A stretch of DNA of 5,265 bases from an uncultured Actinomycetes bacterium (GTDB lineage Bacteria > Actinomycetota > Acidimicrobiia > Acidimicrobiales > RAAP-2), in the NCBI GenBank assembly GCA_903893955.1, contig CAITOG010000336.1, positions 1-5,265 on the forward strand, read 5' to 3'. Positions 1 to 4,894 of the stretch are shown piece after piece. The notes under the pieces are model-generated. The model was not told the DNA's origin and ran no database searches. It saw only the letters and a list, made by a program, of their open reading frames with translations. Each line of letters opens with the position of its first letter. Position 1 is the first letter of the stretch. Both the position numbers and the translations under genes were made by a program.

Positions 1-1323
1 CACGCCACGAGGTGCGGGCGGGATGTCGACGAGCTGGAACTTGCCGAGGGTCTTGTTGTACATCGCCATCTCGCGCTCGCCCTGGAGGACGTGGATCTCG
101 ACCGAGGGCTGGTTGTCGTCCGCAGTCGTGAAGACCTCGGAGCGCTTGGTCGGGATCGTGGTGTTGCGCTCGATCAGGCGGTGCATGACGCCACCCTTGG
201 TCTCGATGCCGAGGCTCAGCGGGGTCACGTCGAGGAGCAGGATGTCCTTGACGTCACCCTTGAGCACACCGGCCTGGACCGCAGCGCCGATGGCCACGAC
301 CTCGTCGGGGTTCACGCCCTTGTGGGGCTCACGGCCCGTCATCGACTGGACAAGGTCCTGGACAGCGGGGATCCGGGTGGAGCCACCGACCATGATGACG
401 TGGTCGATCTTGTCGGTGGTCAGCCCGGCGTCCTTGATGGCCGCCTCGAACGGGATCTTGCAGGCCTCGACGAGGTCGTGGGTCAGCTCGTTGAACTTCG
501 CCCTCGACAGGTTGAGGTCGAGGTGCTTGGGGCCCTCCGCCGTAGCGGTGATGAACGGCAGGTTGATGTTGGTCTCCTGCACGCTCGAGAGCTCGATCTT
601 GGCCTTCTCGGCTGCTTCCTTGAGCCGCTGGAGCGCCATCTTGTCCTGCGCGAGGTCGACGCCCTCGGTGTCCTTGAAGGTCTTGACCATCCAGTCCATG
701 ACCTTGTCGTCCCAGTCGTCTCCACCGAGCTTGGTGTTGCCGGCGGTGGACTTCACCTCGAAGACGCCGTCGGCGATCTCGAGGACGGAGACGTCGAAGG
801 TGCCGCCACCGAGGTCGAAGACGAGGATCGTCTGCTCTGGGGCGTCCTTCTCGAGGCCATAGGCCAGCGCAGCGGCAGTCGGCTCGTTGATGATGCGGAG
901 CACCTCGAGGCCGGCGATCTGGCCCGCCTCCTGGGTGGCGGTCCGCTGGGCGTCGTCGAAGTACGCCGGGACGGTGATGACCGCCTGGGTCACGGTGTCG
1001 CCAAGGTAGGCCTCGGCGTCCCTCTTGAGCTTCATGAGGATTCGGGCGGAGATCTCCTGGGCGTTGTAGGCCTTGCCGTCGATGTCCATCGTCCAGCTGG
1101 TGCCCATGTGACGCTTGACCGAGCGGATCGTCCGGTCGGGGTTGGTGATCGCCTGGCGCTTCGCCACCTCACCGACGAGGACCTCGCCGGTCTTGGAGAA
1201 GCCGACCACCGACGGGGTCGTGCGACCTCCCTCAGCGTTCGGGATGACGACGGGCTCGCCCGCCTCCAGGACCGAGACCACCGAGTTGGTCGTCCCGAGG
1301 TCGATTCCCACAGCCTTGGCCAT
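1..1323 (-). CDS. dnaK: Chaperone protein DnaK (Hsp70), C-terminus cut off by the window edge
   Basis: Cytosolic ATP-dependent Hsp70 chaperone that binds exposed hydrophobic peptide segments and works with DnaJ and GrpE. The visible 441 codons start at ATG 1323-1321 and run off the left edge without a stop; the family is usually about 600-640 residues. All three Hsp70 signatures are present: GIDLGTTNS (residues 6-14), VFDLGGGTFDVS (168-179) and VIMVGGSTRIPAVQD (309-323). Lys70, the catalytic lysine in E. coli DnaK, is conserved in SVKRHMG, and Thr197 sits at the autophosphorylation-site position. The interdomain linker DILLLDV (360-366) leads into the substrate-binding beta domain (TPLSLGIETKGG). 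After residue 73 the N-terminal lobe lacks the roughly 23-residue block seen in E. coli DnaK, as expected for Gram-positive and actinobacterial forms. The Shine-Dalgarno is weak: a purine-rich GAGA repeat rather than GGAGG. The lost part would hold the rest of the beta domain and the helical lid; grpE and dnaJ often follow but cannot be seen. Confidence 0.98.
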   Translation of the reverse strand, partial: MAKAVGIDLGTTNSVVSVLEAGEPVVIPNAEGGRTTPSVVGFSKTGEVLVGEVAKRQAITNPDRTIRSVKRHMGTSWTMDIDGKAYNAQEISARILMKLKRDAEAYLGDTVTQAVITVPAYFDDAQRTATQEAGQIAGLEVLRIINEPTAAALAYGLEKDAPEQTILVFDLGGGTFDVSVLEIADGVFEVKSTAGNTKLGGDDWDDKVMDWMVKTFKDTEGVDLAQDKMALQRLKEAAEKAKIELSSVQETNINLPFITATAEGPKHLDLNLSRAKFNELTHDLVEACKIPFEAAIKDAGLTTDKIDHVIMVGGSTRIPAVQDLVQSMTGREPHKGVNPDEVVAIGAAVQAGVLKGDVKDILLLDVTPLSLGIETKGGVMHRLIERNTTIPTKRSEVFTTADDNQPSVEIHVLQGEREMAMYNKTLGKFQLVDIPPAPRGV

Positions 1324-1365
1324 GATGATTCTCTCTTTCTCTCTGTTGCTTGGTTCTCGAGCTCT

Positions 1366-1380
1366 GGTGCTTTCTGCACC
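1366..1380 (-). other. Small hairpin in the dnaK 5' leader
   Basis: A perfect 5-bp inverted repeat (GGTGC/GCACC) around a 5-nt loop lies in the predicted dnaK leader, about 43 nt before the start codon. It is short and could be chance. A role in mRNA stability or temperature response is only a possibility. Confidence 0.25.
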
Positions 1381-1392
1381 GTTGCGAATCCC

Positions 1393-1423
1393 AGTGTAGC
1401 AAAGTTGACAAGACATTTATCAA
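1393..1423 (-). promoter_or_regulatory. Putative dnaK promoter
   Basis: Reading toward dnaK, a TTGATA -35-like hexamer (1423-1418) is followed after 19 bp by TACACT (1398-1393), which fits the actinobacterial TAnnnT -10 pattern. Transcription would begin near 1385, giving a leader of about 60 nt. The 19-bp spacing is longer than the preferred 17-18, so the -35 assignment is less certain than the -10. This A+T-richer patch is the only one between dnaK and gpmA. Confidence 0.45.
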
Positions 1424-1424
1424 G
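1404..1424 (-). promoter_or_regulatory. Degenerate HAIR-like inverted repeat (candidate HspR operator)
   Basis: On the dnaK strand the sequence reads CTTGATA, seven bases, then TGTCAAC. The known actinobacterial HAIR consensus, bound by the repressor HspR, is CTTGAGT-N7-ACTCAAG. The spacing and the TTGA...TCAA cores match; the inner dinucleotides and the last base do not. The element overlaps the putative -35 and spacer of the dnaK promoter, where a repressor could act. I infer an operator from position and symmetry, but the mismatches mean it could be chance. No CIRCE element (TTAGCACTC-N9-GAGTGCTAA) is present. Confidence 0.35.
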
Positions 1425-1473
1425 AAATTTGAAGAATCAGCTAAGAAGGGTGGACCTGCAGTCGTGGCCACAG

Positions 1474-2244
1474 ATGGCTACGCTCGACAGCGTGCCTGAT
1501 CTCATCCTCCTCCGTCATGGGCAGTCCGAGTGGAACGCCCTCAACCTCTTCACTGGCTGGGAGGACGTCGACCTGACCGACCTTGGCCGAGCAGAAGCGG
1601 CAGAAGCCGGTCGACTCCTCGCTGACGCTGGTGTCGACGTCCGTGTCCTCCACACCTCCTTGCTCACCCGGGCGATCAGGACCGCCCACCTCGCCCTCGA
1701 CGCCATGGGCAGGCTGTGGGTTCCCGCCAACCGCTCGTGGCGACTCAACGAGCGCCACTACGGCGATCTGCAGGGTCGCAACAAGAAGGACACCGCCGAG
1801 CTCTACGGGGCCGACCAGGTCAAGGTCTGGCGGCGCTCGTACGCCACGCCACCGCCACCGCTTCCCGAGGGTGACAGCCGCCGAGCTGACGGCGATCCGC
1901 GCTATCGCGACGTCGATCCGGCTGACCTGCCTGCCTCTGAGTGCTTGGCCGACGTCGTCGAGCGAACGCTCCCCTACTTCGACTTGGCCATCGTCCCAGA
2001 CCTCGTGGCCGAGGCGACCAAGGGCGGTGCGGTGCTCGTGGTGGCCCACGGCAACTCGCTCAGAGCGCTGCGCAAGTACTTGGACGGCCGAAGCGACGAC
2101 GAGATCGTCGACCTCGAGATCCCGACCGGGATCCCGTTCCGCTACGTCCTCGACGACGAGATGCGGGTGATCGAGGGTGGCTACCTCGGGGACCCAGCTG
2201 CTGCGGCCAAGGCGGCCGACGCTGTCGCCAAGCAAGCCGGCTGA
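1474..2244 (+). CDS. gpmA: 2,3-bisphosphoglycerate-dependent phosphoglycerate mutase
   Basis: Cytosolic glycolytic and gluconeogenic enzyme that interconverts 3- and 2-phosphoglycerate through a phosphohistidine intermediate. The 256-residue product is close to the usual length of about 250. LILLRHGQSEWN (10-21) carries the phosphorylated His15, and LFTGWEDVDLTDLG (25-38) is the typical next block. WRLNERHYGDLQG (89-101) carries the acid/base Glu93, and VVAHGNSLRAL (189-199) the second active-site His192. WRRSYATPPPPLP (119-131) and EIPTGIPFRY match the dPGM subfamily and set it apart from short histidine phosphatases. The start is not certain. ATG 1474 is chosen, but it has no good Shine-Dalgarno. 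GTG 1492 would begin directly before PDLILLRHG, and GTG 1450 lies too close to the AAGAAGGG at 1443-1450. The gene is divergent from dnaK and convergent with glnB, so it is probably transcribed alone. Confidence 0.96.
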   Translation: MATLDSVPDLILLRHGQSEWNALNLFTGWEDVDLTDLGRAEAAEAGRLLADAGVDVRVLHTSLLTRAIRTAHLALDAMGRLWVPANRSWRLNERHYGDLQGRNKKDTAELYGADQVKVWRRSYATPPPPLPEGDSRRADGDPRYRDVDPADLPASECLADVVERTLPYFDLAIVPDLVAEATKGGAVLVVAHGNSLRALRKYLDGRSDDEIVDLEIPTGIPFRYVLDDEMRVIEGGYLGDPAAAAKAADAVAKQAG

Positions 2245-2255
2245 CCGAGCAGCCT

Positions 2256-2275
2256 CACCCTCCAGTCGGAGGGTG
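2256..2275 (+). terminator. Hairpin after gpmA, probable terminator
   Basis: A perfect 8-bp inverted repeat CACCCTCC/GGAGGGTG closes on the tetraloop AGTC, starting 12 nt after the gpmA stop codon. No T-run follows, so it is not a classical intrinsic terminator, although many high-G+C actinobacterial terminators lack a U-tract. Its position directly after gpmA supports transcript-end formation or 3'-end protection. Confidence 0.55.
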
Positions 2276-2292
2276 CCTCCCTTCGGGCGCGA

Positions 2293-2331
2293 CGACGCCC
2301 GGGCCGGCGGGGAGGACCGACCCGGGCGTCG
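2293..2331. terminator. Long G+C-rich hairpin between convergent gpmA and glnB, probable bidirectional terminator
   Basis: An uninterrupted 11-bp inverted repeat, CGACGCCCGGG (2293-2303) with CCCGGGCGTCG (2321-2331), encloses a 17-nt loop. It lies between two genes whose stops face each other, 25 nt beyond the glnB stop and 49 nt beyond the gpmA stop. It could therefore end transcription from both sides. No U-tract is seen on either strand, so an L-shaped, U-less terminator is the best description. Confidence 0.6.
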
Positions 2332-2355
2332 CCGTTGCCCGATGAGGCGATCTCG

Positions 2356-2694
2356 TTACAAGGCGTCTGACCCCCGCTCGCCTGTACGGACCCTCACGGC
2401 GGTCTCGACCGGGAGGACCCAGACCTTGCCGTCACCGATCTTGCCGGTGGCCGCCGACTCGACGATGGCATCGACGATGGCATCTGCCTCGCCGTCGTCG
2501 ACGACGATCTCGAGTCGGAGCTTCGGTACGAAGTCGACCTCGTACTCGGCACCTCGGTAGACCTCGGTGTGGCCACGCTGGCGACCGAAGCCCTGGACCT
2601 CCGTGATCGTCATCCCGGCAACGCCGAGCGACTTGAGCCGCTCCTTGACGTCATCGAGCTTGAAGGGCTTGATGACTGCGACGATGAGCTTCAT
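2356..2694 (-). CDS. glnB: Nitrogen regulatory protein PII (GlnB/GlnK type)
   Basis: Small trimeric cytosolic signal protein that binds ATP/ADP and 2-oxoglutarate and adjusts ammonium uptake and assimilation by contacting partners such as AmtB. The 112-residue length is canonical. The T-loop segment GFGRQRGHTEVYRGAEYEVDF (residues 35-55) contains the signature YRGAEY and Tyr51, the residue uridylylated in proteobacteria and adenylylated in actinobacteria such as Corynebacterium and Streptomyces. The B-loop TGKIGDGKVWV (83-93) carries the nucleotide-binding Gly87, Gly89 and Lys90. The C-loop follows around RVRTGERGSDAL. The start is firm: AGGAG (2706-2702) lies 7 nt before the ATG. The gene follows amtB on the same strand after a 148-nt spacer, the partnership typical of GlnK, so glnK is an equally valid name. 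No glnD follows: the next gene downstream is gpmA in the opposite orientation. The modifying enzyme must therefore be encoded elsewhere, if present. Confidence 0.97.
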   Translation of the reverse strand: MKLIVAVIKPFKLDDVKERLKSLGVAGMTITEVQGFGRQRGHTEVYRGAEYEVDFVPKLRLEIVVDDGEADAIVDAIVESAATGKIGDGKVWVLPVETAVRVRTGERGSDAL

Positions 2695-2738
2695 GACCGA
2701 TCTCCTCTCTCAGATGTGTTGGTGGTCTGGCTTGATGT

Positions 2739-2797
2739 CCAGTGCTGCCACTGGGCCGGACCGTTGAGGCTGGTCCCACTGCGACCTTGCTCGCAGT
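2739..2797 (-). other. Three consecutive hairpins in the amtB-glnB spacer
   Basis: In the 148-nt gap between the amtB stop and the glnB start, three perfect inverted repeats lie almost end to end. In transcript order they are a 7-bp stem ACTGCGA/TCGCAGT with a 6-nt loop (2797-2778), a 5-bp stem GGACC/GGTCC with a 9-nt loop (2776-2758), and a 6-bp stem CCAGTG/CACTGG with a tetraloop (2754-2739). Only 1 and 3 nt separate them. They end about 33 nt before the glnB Shine-Dalgarno. Possible roles are mRNA processing, stabilisation of one cistron, partial termination or a leader element. I recognise no known riboswitch here. Confidence 0.45.
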
Positions 2798-2842
2798 AGC
2801 CCCGTGTCGCCCCGGTCCCGCTGCCTTCGTGCGGCACGTGCA

Positions 2843-4246
2843 TCAGGCCTCCCTCGAGAGTGAGCCGACCCGCTCGGCGAAGGTCTCCCGTGGGAAGGCC
2901 TCCTCGTCGTGGACCGCCAGGTCGCCGACTTCGAGCACCTCGTCCTTCTCTCGGAGTCCTCGGCACACGAACTTGACGATGTAGAGGATGATCGTGCTCG
3001 CCACCGCGGTGTACCCGATGATCCACACCGCCGCCAGGAACTGTTCCCAGAGCTGGTGGAACGAGTGGGTGTAGAACCAACCGCCGACGCTGAAGGCTCC
3101 CGCAGCGTCGTAAGTCTTGCCCGCCACCCCGTACTGGACCATGCCGGGGTCGGCCAGGAGACCGACCATGAGGCCACCGATCAGGCCAGCGATGCCGTGG
3201 GTGTAGACCACACCGAGCGCATCATCGACCTTGGAGAACGGTCGGACCTTGGAGAGGTAGTTCCAGGAGACCCAGACGATGCCGGAGCACACGAAGCCGA
3301 TGATCAAGGCGCCGTAGCCGTTGACCCAACCCGCCGACGGGGTGATCCCGACCAGACCGCAGATCATGCCGTTGATGGCACCCAAGAAGGTCGGCTTCTT
3401 CTCCTTGCTGAAGAGCATGTCGAAGGCGAGCCAGGTGAGCAGCGCAGCTGCAGTGGCGATGTTGGTGTTGAGCACCGCCGAGGCAGCGTCGACACCTGCG
3501 TAGTAGGGGTCACCGCCGTTGAAGCCGTTCCAGCCCAGCCACAGGATGCCGGCTCCGATAGCCACCATCATGAGGTTGTTGGGCAGGGCGTGGTCCTTGT
3601 CCCGCTTGAGCCGTGGACCGACGATGGCTGCACCGACGAAACCGGTGACACCAGCGGCCAAGTGGATGACGTACCCACCTGAGTAGTCGACTGCGCCCTT
3701 CTGGGCGAAGAAGCCGCCACCCCACAGCAGTGCTGCGTTGATGCAGTAGACGAAGGTGATCCACAGCGGCACGAAGAGCAGCCAGGCCTTGAACTTGAAC
3801 CTGCTGAGCAGCGAGCCGAGGAACAGCAGCGGTGTGATCGCTGCGAACACCAGCTGGAAGTACGCCAGTGTCGACGTCGGGTAGTGGAACGGCACCAGGG
3901 TGTTCGCCCCAGAGACCGCTCGATTCTGCTCCCCGAAGTGGCTGACGATGGGGTGCGGGTGGCCGATCAGACCAGACCAGAACGATCCGTCGGCTCCCAG
4001 GTGCGCCTGCGGGCCAAACGCCATGTTGTAGCCCCAGAGGACCCACACGAGCACGACCAGCGAGAAGCCCGAGAAGGCCATCAGCATGGTGTTGACTACC
4101 CACTTGCGTTGCAGCAGGCCTCCGTAGAGCACTGCGATTCCCGGCAGGCTCATCAAGCCCACAAGGGTGGCCGCCACCAGCTGCCAGGAGTTGTCACCTG
4201 TGTTCAACCAGCTGGGGTAGGCGATGTTGGTAACTGCTTCGAGCAC
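2843..4246 (-). CDS. amtB: Ammonium transporter, Amt family
   Basis: Integral membrane channel that takes up ammonium, trimeric in known family members, and is blocked by its PII partner when nitrogen is plentiful. From GTG 4246 the product has 467 residues, about eleven membrane segments, and a cytosolic tail from about residue 429. DYSGGYVIHLAAG (188-200) is the Amt signature, holding the first pore His195. THGIAG (349-354) holds the second pore His350. Phe134 (in FQLVFAAIT), Trp175 (LLWGGG) and Phe242 (GWNGFNGGDP) match the recruitment and Phe-gate positions. The tail GDLAVHDEEAFP resembles the conserved Amt C-terminal switch. There is no clear signal peptide: residues before GDNSWQLVAATLVG are few and only mildly hydrophobic. 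The start is ambiguous. GTG 4246 and GTG 4258 each have AGGAG four bases upstream, while ATG 4270 has no Shine-Dalgarno. An open frame extends to 4408 but would run into the divergent neighbour. One oddity is Gly345 where most Amt proteins have Asp before the second His. Confidence 0.96.
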   Translation of the reverse strand: MLEAVTNIAYPSWLNTGDNSWQLVAATLVGLMSLPGIAVLYGGLLQRKWVVNTMLMAFSGFSLVVLVWVLWGYNMAFGPQAHLGADGSFWSGLIGHPHPIVSHFGEQNRAVSGANTLVPFHYPTSTLAYFQLVFAAITPLLFLGSLLSRFKFKAWLLFVPLWITFVYCINAALLWGGGFFAQKGAVDYSGGYVIHLAAGVTGFVGAAIVGPRLKRDKDHALPNNLMMVAIGAGILWLGWNGFNGGDPYYAGVDAASAVLNTNIATAAALLTWLAFDMLFSKEKKPTFLGAINGMICGLVGITPSAGWVNGYGALIIGFVCSGIVWVSWNYLSKVRPFSKVDDALGVVYTHGIAGLIGGLMVGLLADPGMVQYGVAGKTYDAAGAFSVGGWFYTHSFHQLWEQFLAAVWIIGYTAVASTIILYIVKFVCRGLREKDEVLEVGDLAVHDEEAFPRETFAERVGSLSREA

Positions 4247-4320
4247 CGTTCTCCTCACCTCACTCCTCATCGGGTCGAAGACAGCAGCAGGTGCCACTGC
4301 CTCCAACGTTGCGTGAAGCC

Positions 4321-4326
4321 AGTATG
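4321..4326 (-). promoter_or_regulatory. Possible amtB -10 element
   Basis: CATACT on the amtB strand matches four of six bases of TATAAT. It lies 10 bp downstream of the GlnR-like pentamer array. The sequence 17 bp upstream (ACAGCC) is not a recognisable -35, which would fit an activator-dependent promoter. The leader would be about 70 nt. The call depends on the neighbouring array being real. Confidence 0.3.
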
Positions 4327-4336
4327 GGGAGCGAGG

Positions 4337-4374
4337 ATTTCCCGGCTGTGTAGGGACTGTTACGAGCGCGTGAA
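4337..4374 (-). promoter_or_regulatory. Candidate GlnR operator upstream of amtB (four pentamers at 11-bp spacing)
   Basis: Reading toward amtB, the pentamers TTCAC (4374-4370), GTAAC (4363-4359), TACAC (4352-4348) and GAAAT (4341-4337) follow one another with exactly six bases between each. The known actinobacterial GlnR site consists of alternating GTnAC and GAAAC-like boxes separated by six bases, and amtB-glnB is a classic GlnR-activated operon in Streptomyces and Mycobacterium. Only GTAAC fits its box fully and GAAAT fits in four of five bases; the other two are weak. The identification as GlnR is inference from spacing, partial box match and the nature of the downstream genes. Confidence 0.4.
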
Positions 4375-4388
4375 CTCGACTGCCCCGG

Positions 4389-4394
4389 TACGCT
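4389..4394 (+). promoter_or_regulatory. -10 element of a probable leaderless promoter for the cNMP-domain gene
   Basis: TACGCT fits the actinobacterial TAnnnT -10 pattern and ends exactly 7 nt before the ATG at 4402. Transcription would therefore begin at or next to the A of the start codon. The intervening bases TGTCCCC contain no Shine-Dalgarno, which agrees with leaderless translation, common in actinobacteria. No clear -35 hexamer is visible upstream. Confidence 0.5.
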
Positions 4395-4401
4395 TGTCCC
4401 C

Positions 4402-4824
4402 ATGGCAACCCGCGTGAACGTCCGAGACCTCTCGTCCATCTGGCTCTTCTCTGAGTGCACAGCCCGTGAGCAGCGGACCATCGCCAAGGCCCTCGACGAG
4501 GTCGTGGTGCCGGCTGGTCGCGTCATCGTCGAGGAGGGGACGCTCGGTCGCGAGTTCTACCTGATCGTCTCCGGCTCAGCTGCTGTCAAGCGCAATGGCC
4601 GCAAGGTGGCCACCATCTCTGCCGGGCAGCACTTCGGCGAGCTCGCCCTCCTCGACCGCCTGCCGCGCAACGCCACCGTCGTCTCCGAGACCGAGATGGA
4701 CCTCCTCGTCTTGGGCCAGCGCGAGTTCAACGGCCTGCTCGAGACCACCCCTTCGATCGCCCGCAAGCTCATGGCCGCCATGGCCACCCGACTCCGGGAG
4801 CACGACCGCAAGGCGGTCCAGTAG
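4402..4824 (+). CDS. Stand-alone cyclic nucleotide-binding domain protein (Crp/Fnr-type sensor domain, no HTH)
   Basis: This 140-residue protein is almost entirely one cNMP-binding beta-roll domain. The order is typical: an N-terminal helix LSSIWLFSECTAREQRTIAKAL (10-31), then a beta-roll with PAGRVIVEEGTLGREFYLIVSGSAAV (37-62). The phosphate-binding cassette FGELALLDRLPRNATV (78-93) has Gly79-Glu80 and Arg89, the residues that hold the cyclic nucleotide sugar and phosphate in Crp. A final helix FNGLLETTPSIARKLMAAMATRLREHDRKA matches the Crp C-helix, but the winged helix-turn-helix that would follow is absent and a stop comes at once. It is probably cytosolic; the ligand is likely cAMP or a related nucleotide, and the output is unknown. 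It could act through protein partners or simply be an uncharacterised sensor. It is divergent from amtB and lies 70 nt before the next gene. The ATG start is supported by a -10 element suited to leaderless expression. Confidence 0.88.
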   Translation: MATRVNVRDLSSIWLFSECTAREQRTIAKALDEVVVPAGRVIVEEGTLGREFYLIVSGSAAVKRNGRKVATISAGQHFGELALLDRLPRNATVVSETEMDLLVLGQREFNGLLETTPSIARKLMAAMATRLREHDRKAVQ

Positions 4825-4894
4825 TCCGCTCCGAGCCCGGCTCGAGGAGATGGAAGACTCTCCCGATGCCGTCGCACGCGTCGAGGAGTCCCTG

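Noticed and set aside
1405..1433. TTGACA on the plus strand as -35 of a gpmA promoter
   Set aside because: The hexamer is perfect, but the sequence 16-18 bp downstream (around TTTGAA) is a poor -10. The same bases are better explained as part of the dnaK-side inverted repeat. A gpmA promoter must lie in this gap, but I cannot place it.
91..1473. 717-residue open frame starting at 91, taken as one protein with gpmA at its C-terminus
   Set aside because: The first two-thirds is the codon-registered complement of dnaK. The real phosphoglycerate mutase homology begins only after about 1474.
1441..2235. 264-residue open frame on the minus strand opposite gpmA
   Set aside because: It is a mirror frame of a clear enzyme gene, resembles no family and has no start signal of its own.
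2695..2842. Glutamine riboswitch (glnA or downstream-peptide type) in the amtB-glnB spacer
   Set aside because: I see none of the conserved core sequences of those classes, and they are known mainly from cyanobacteria and marine metagenomes. Only simple hairpins are visible.
2909..3682. 257-residue plus-strand open frame inside amtB
   Set aside because: It has a low-complexity Asp/Glu/Arg/His-rich composition typical of antisense to a membrane-protein gene, and amtB on the other strand is unambiguous.
4247..4408. Upstream extension of amtB to an ATG at 4408
   Set aside because: It would cover the whole divergent promoter region and overlap the first codons of the cNMP-domain gene, and the added residues have no Amt similarity. 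GTG 4246 or 4258 has a ribosome-binding site.
4832..4844. CGAGC-CCG-GCTCG hairpin after the cNMP-domain gene as a terminator
   Set aside because: It has only 5 bp with a 3-nt loop and no U-run, in G+C-rich DNA where such repeats are frequent.
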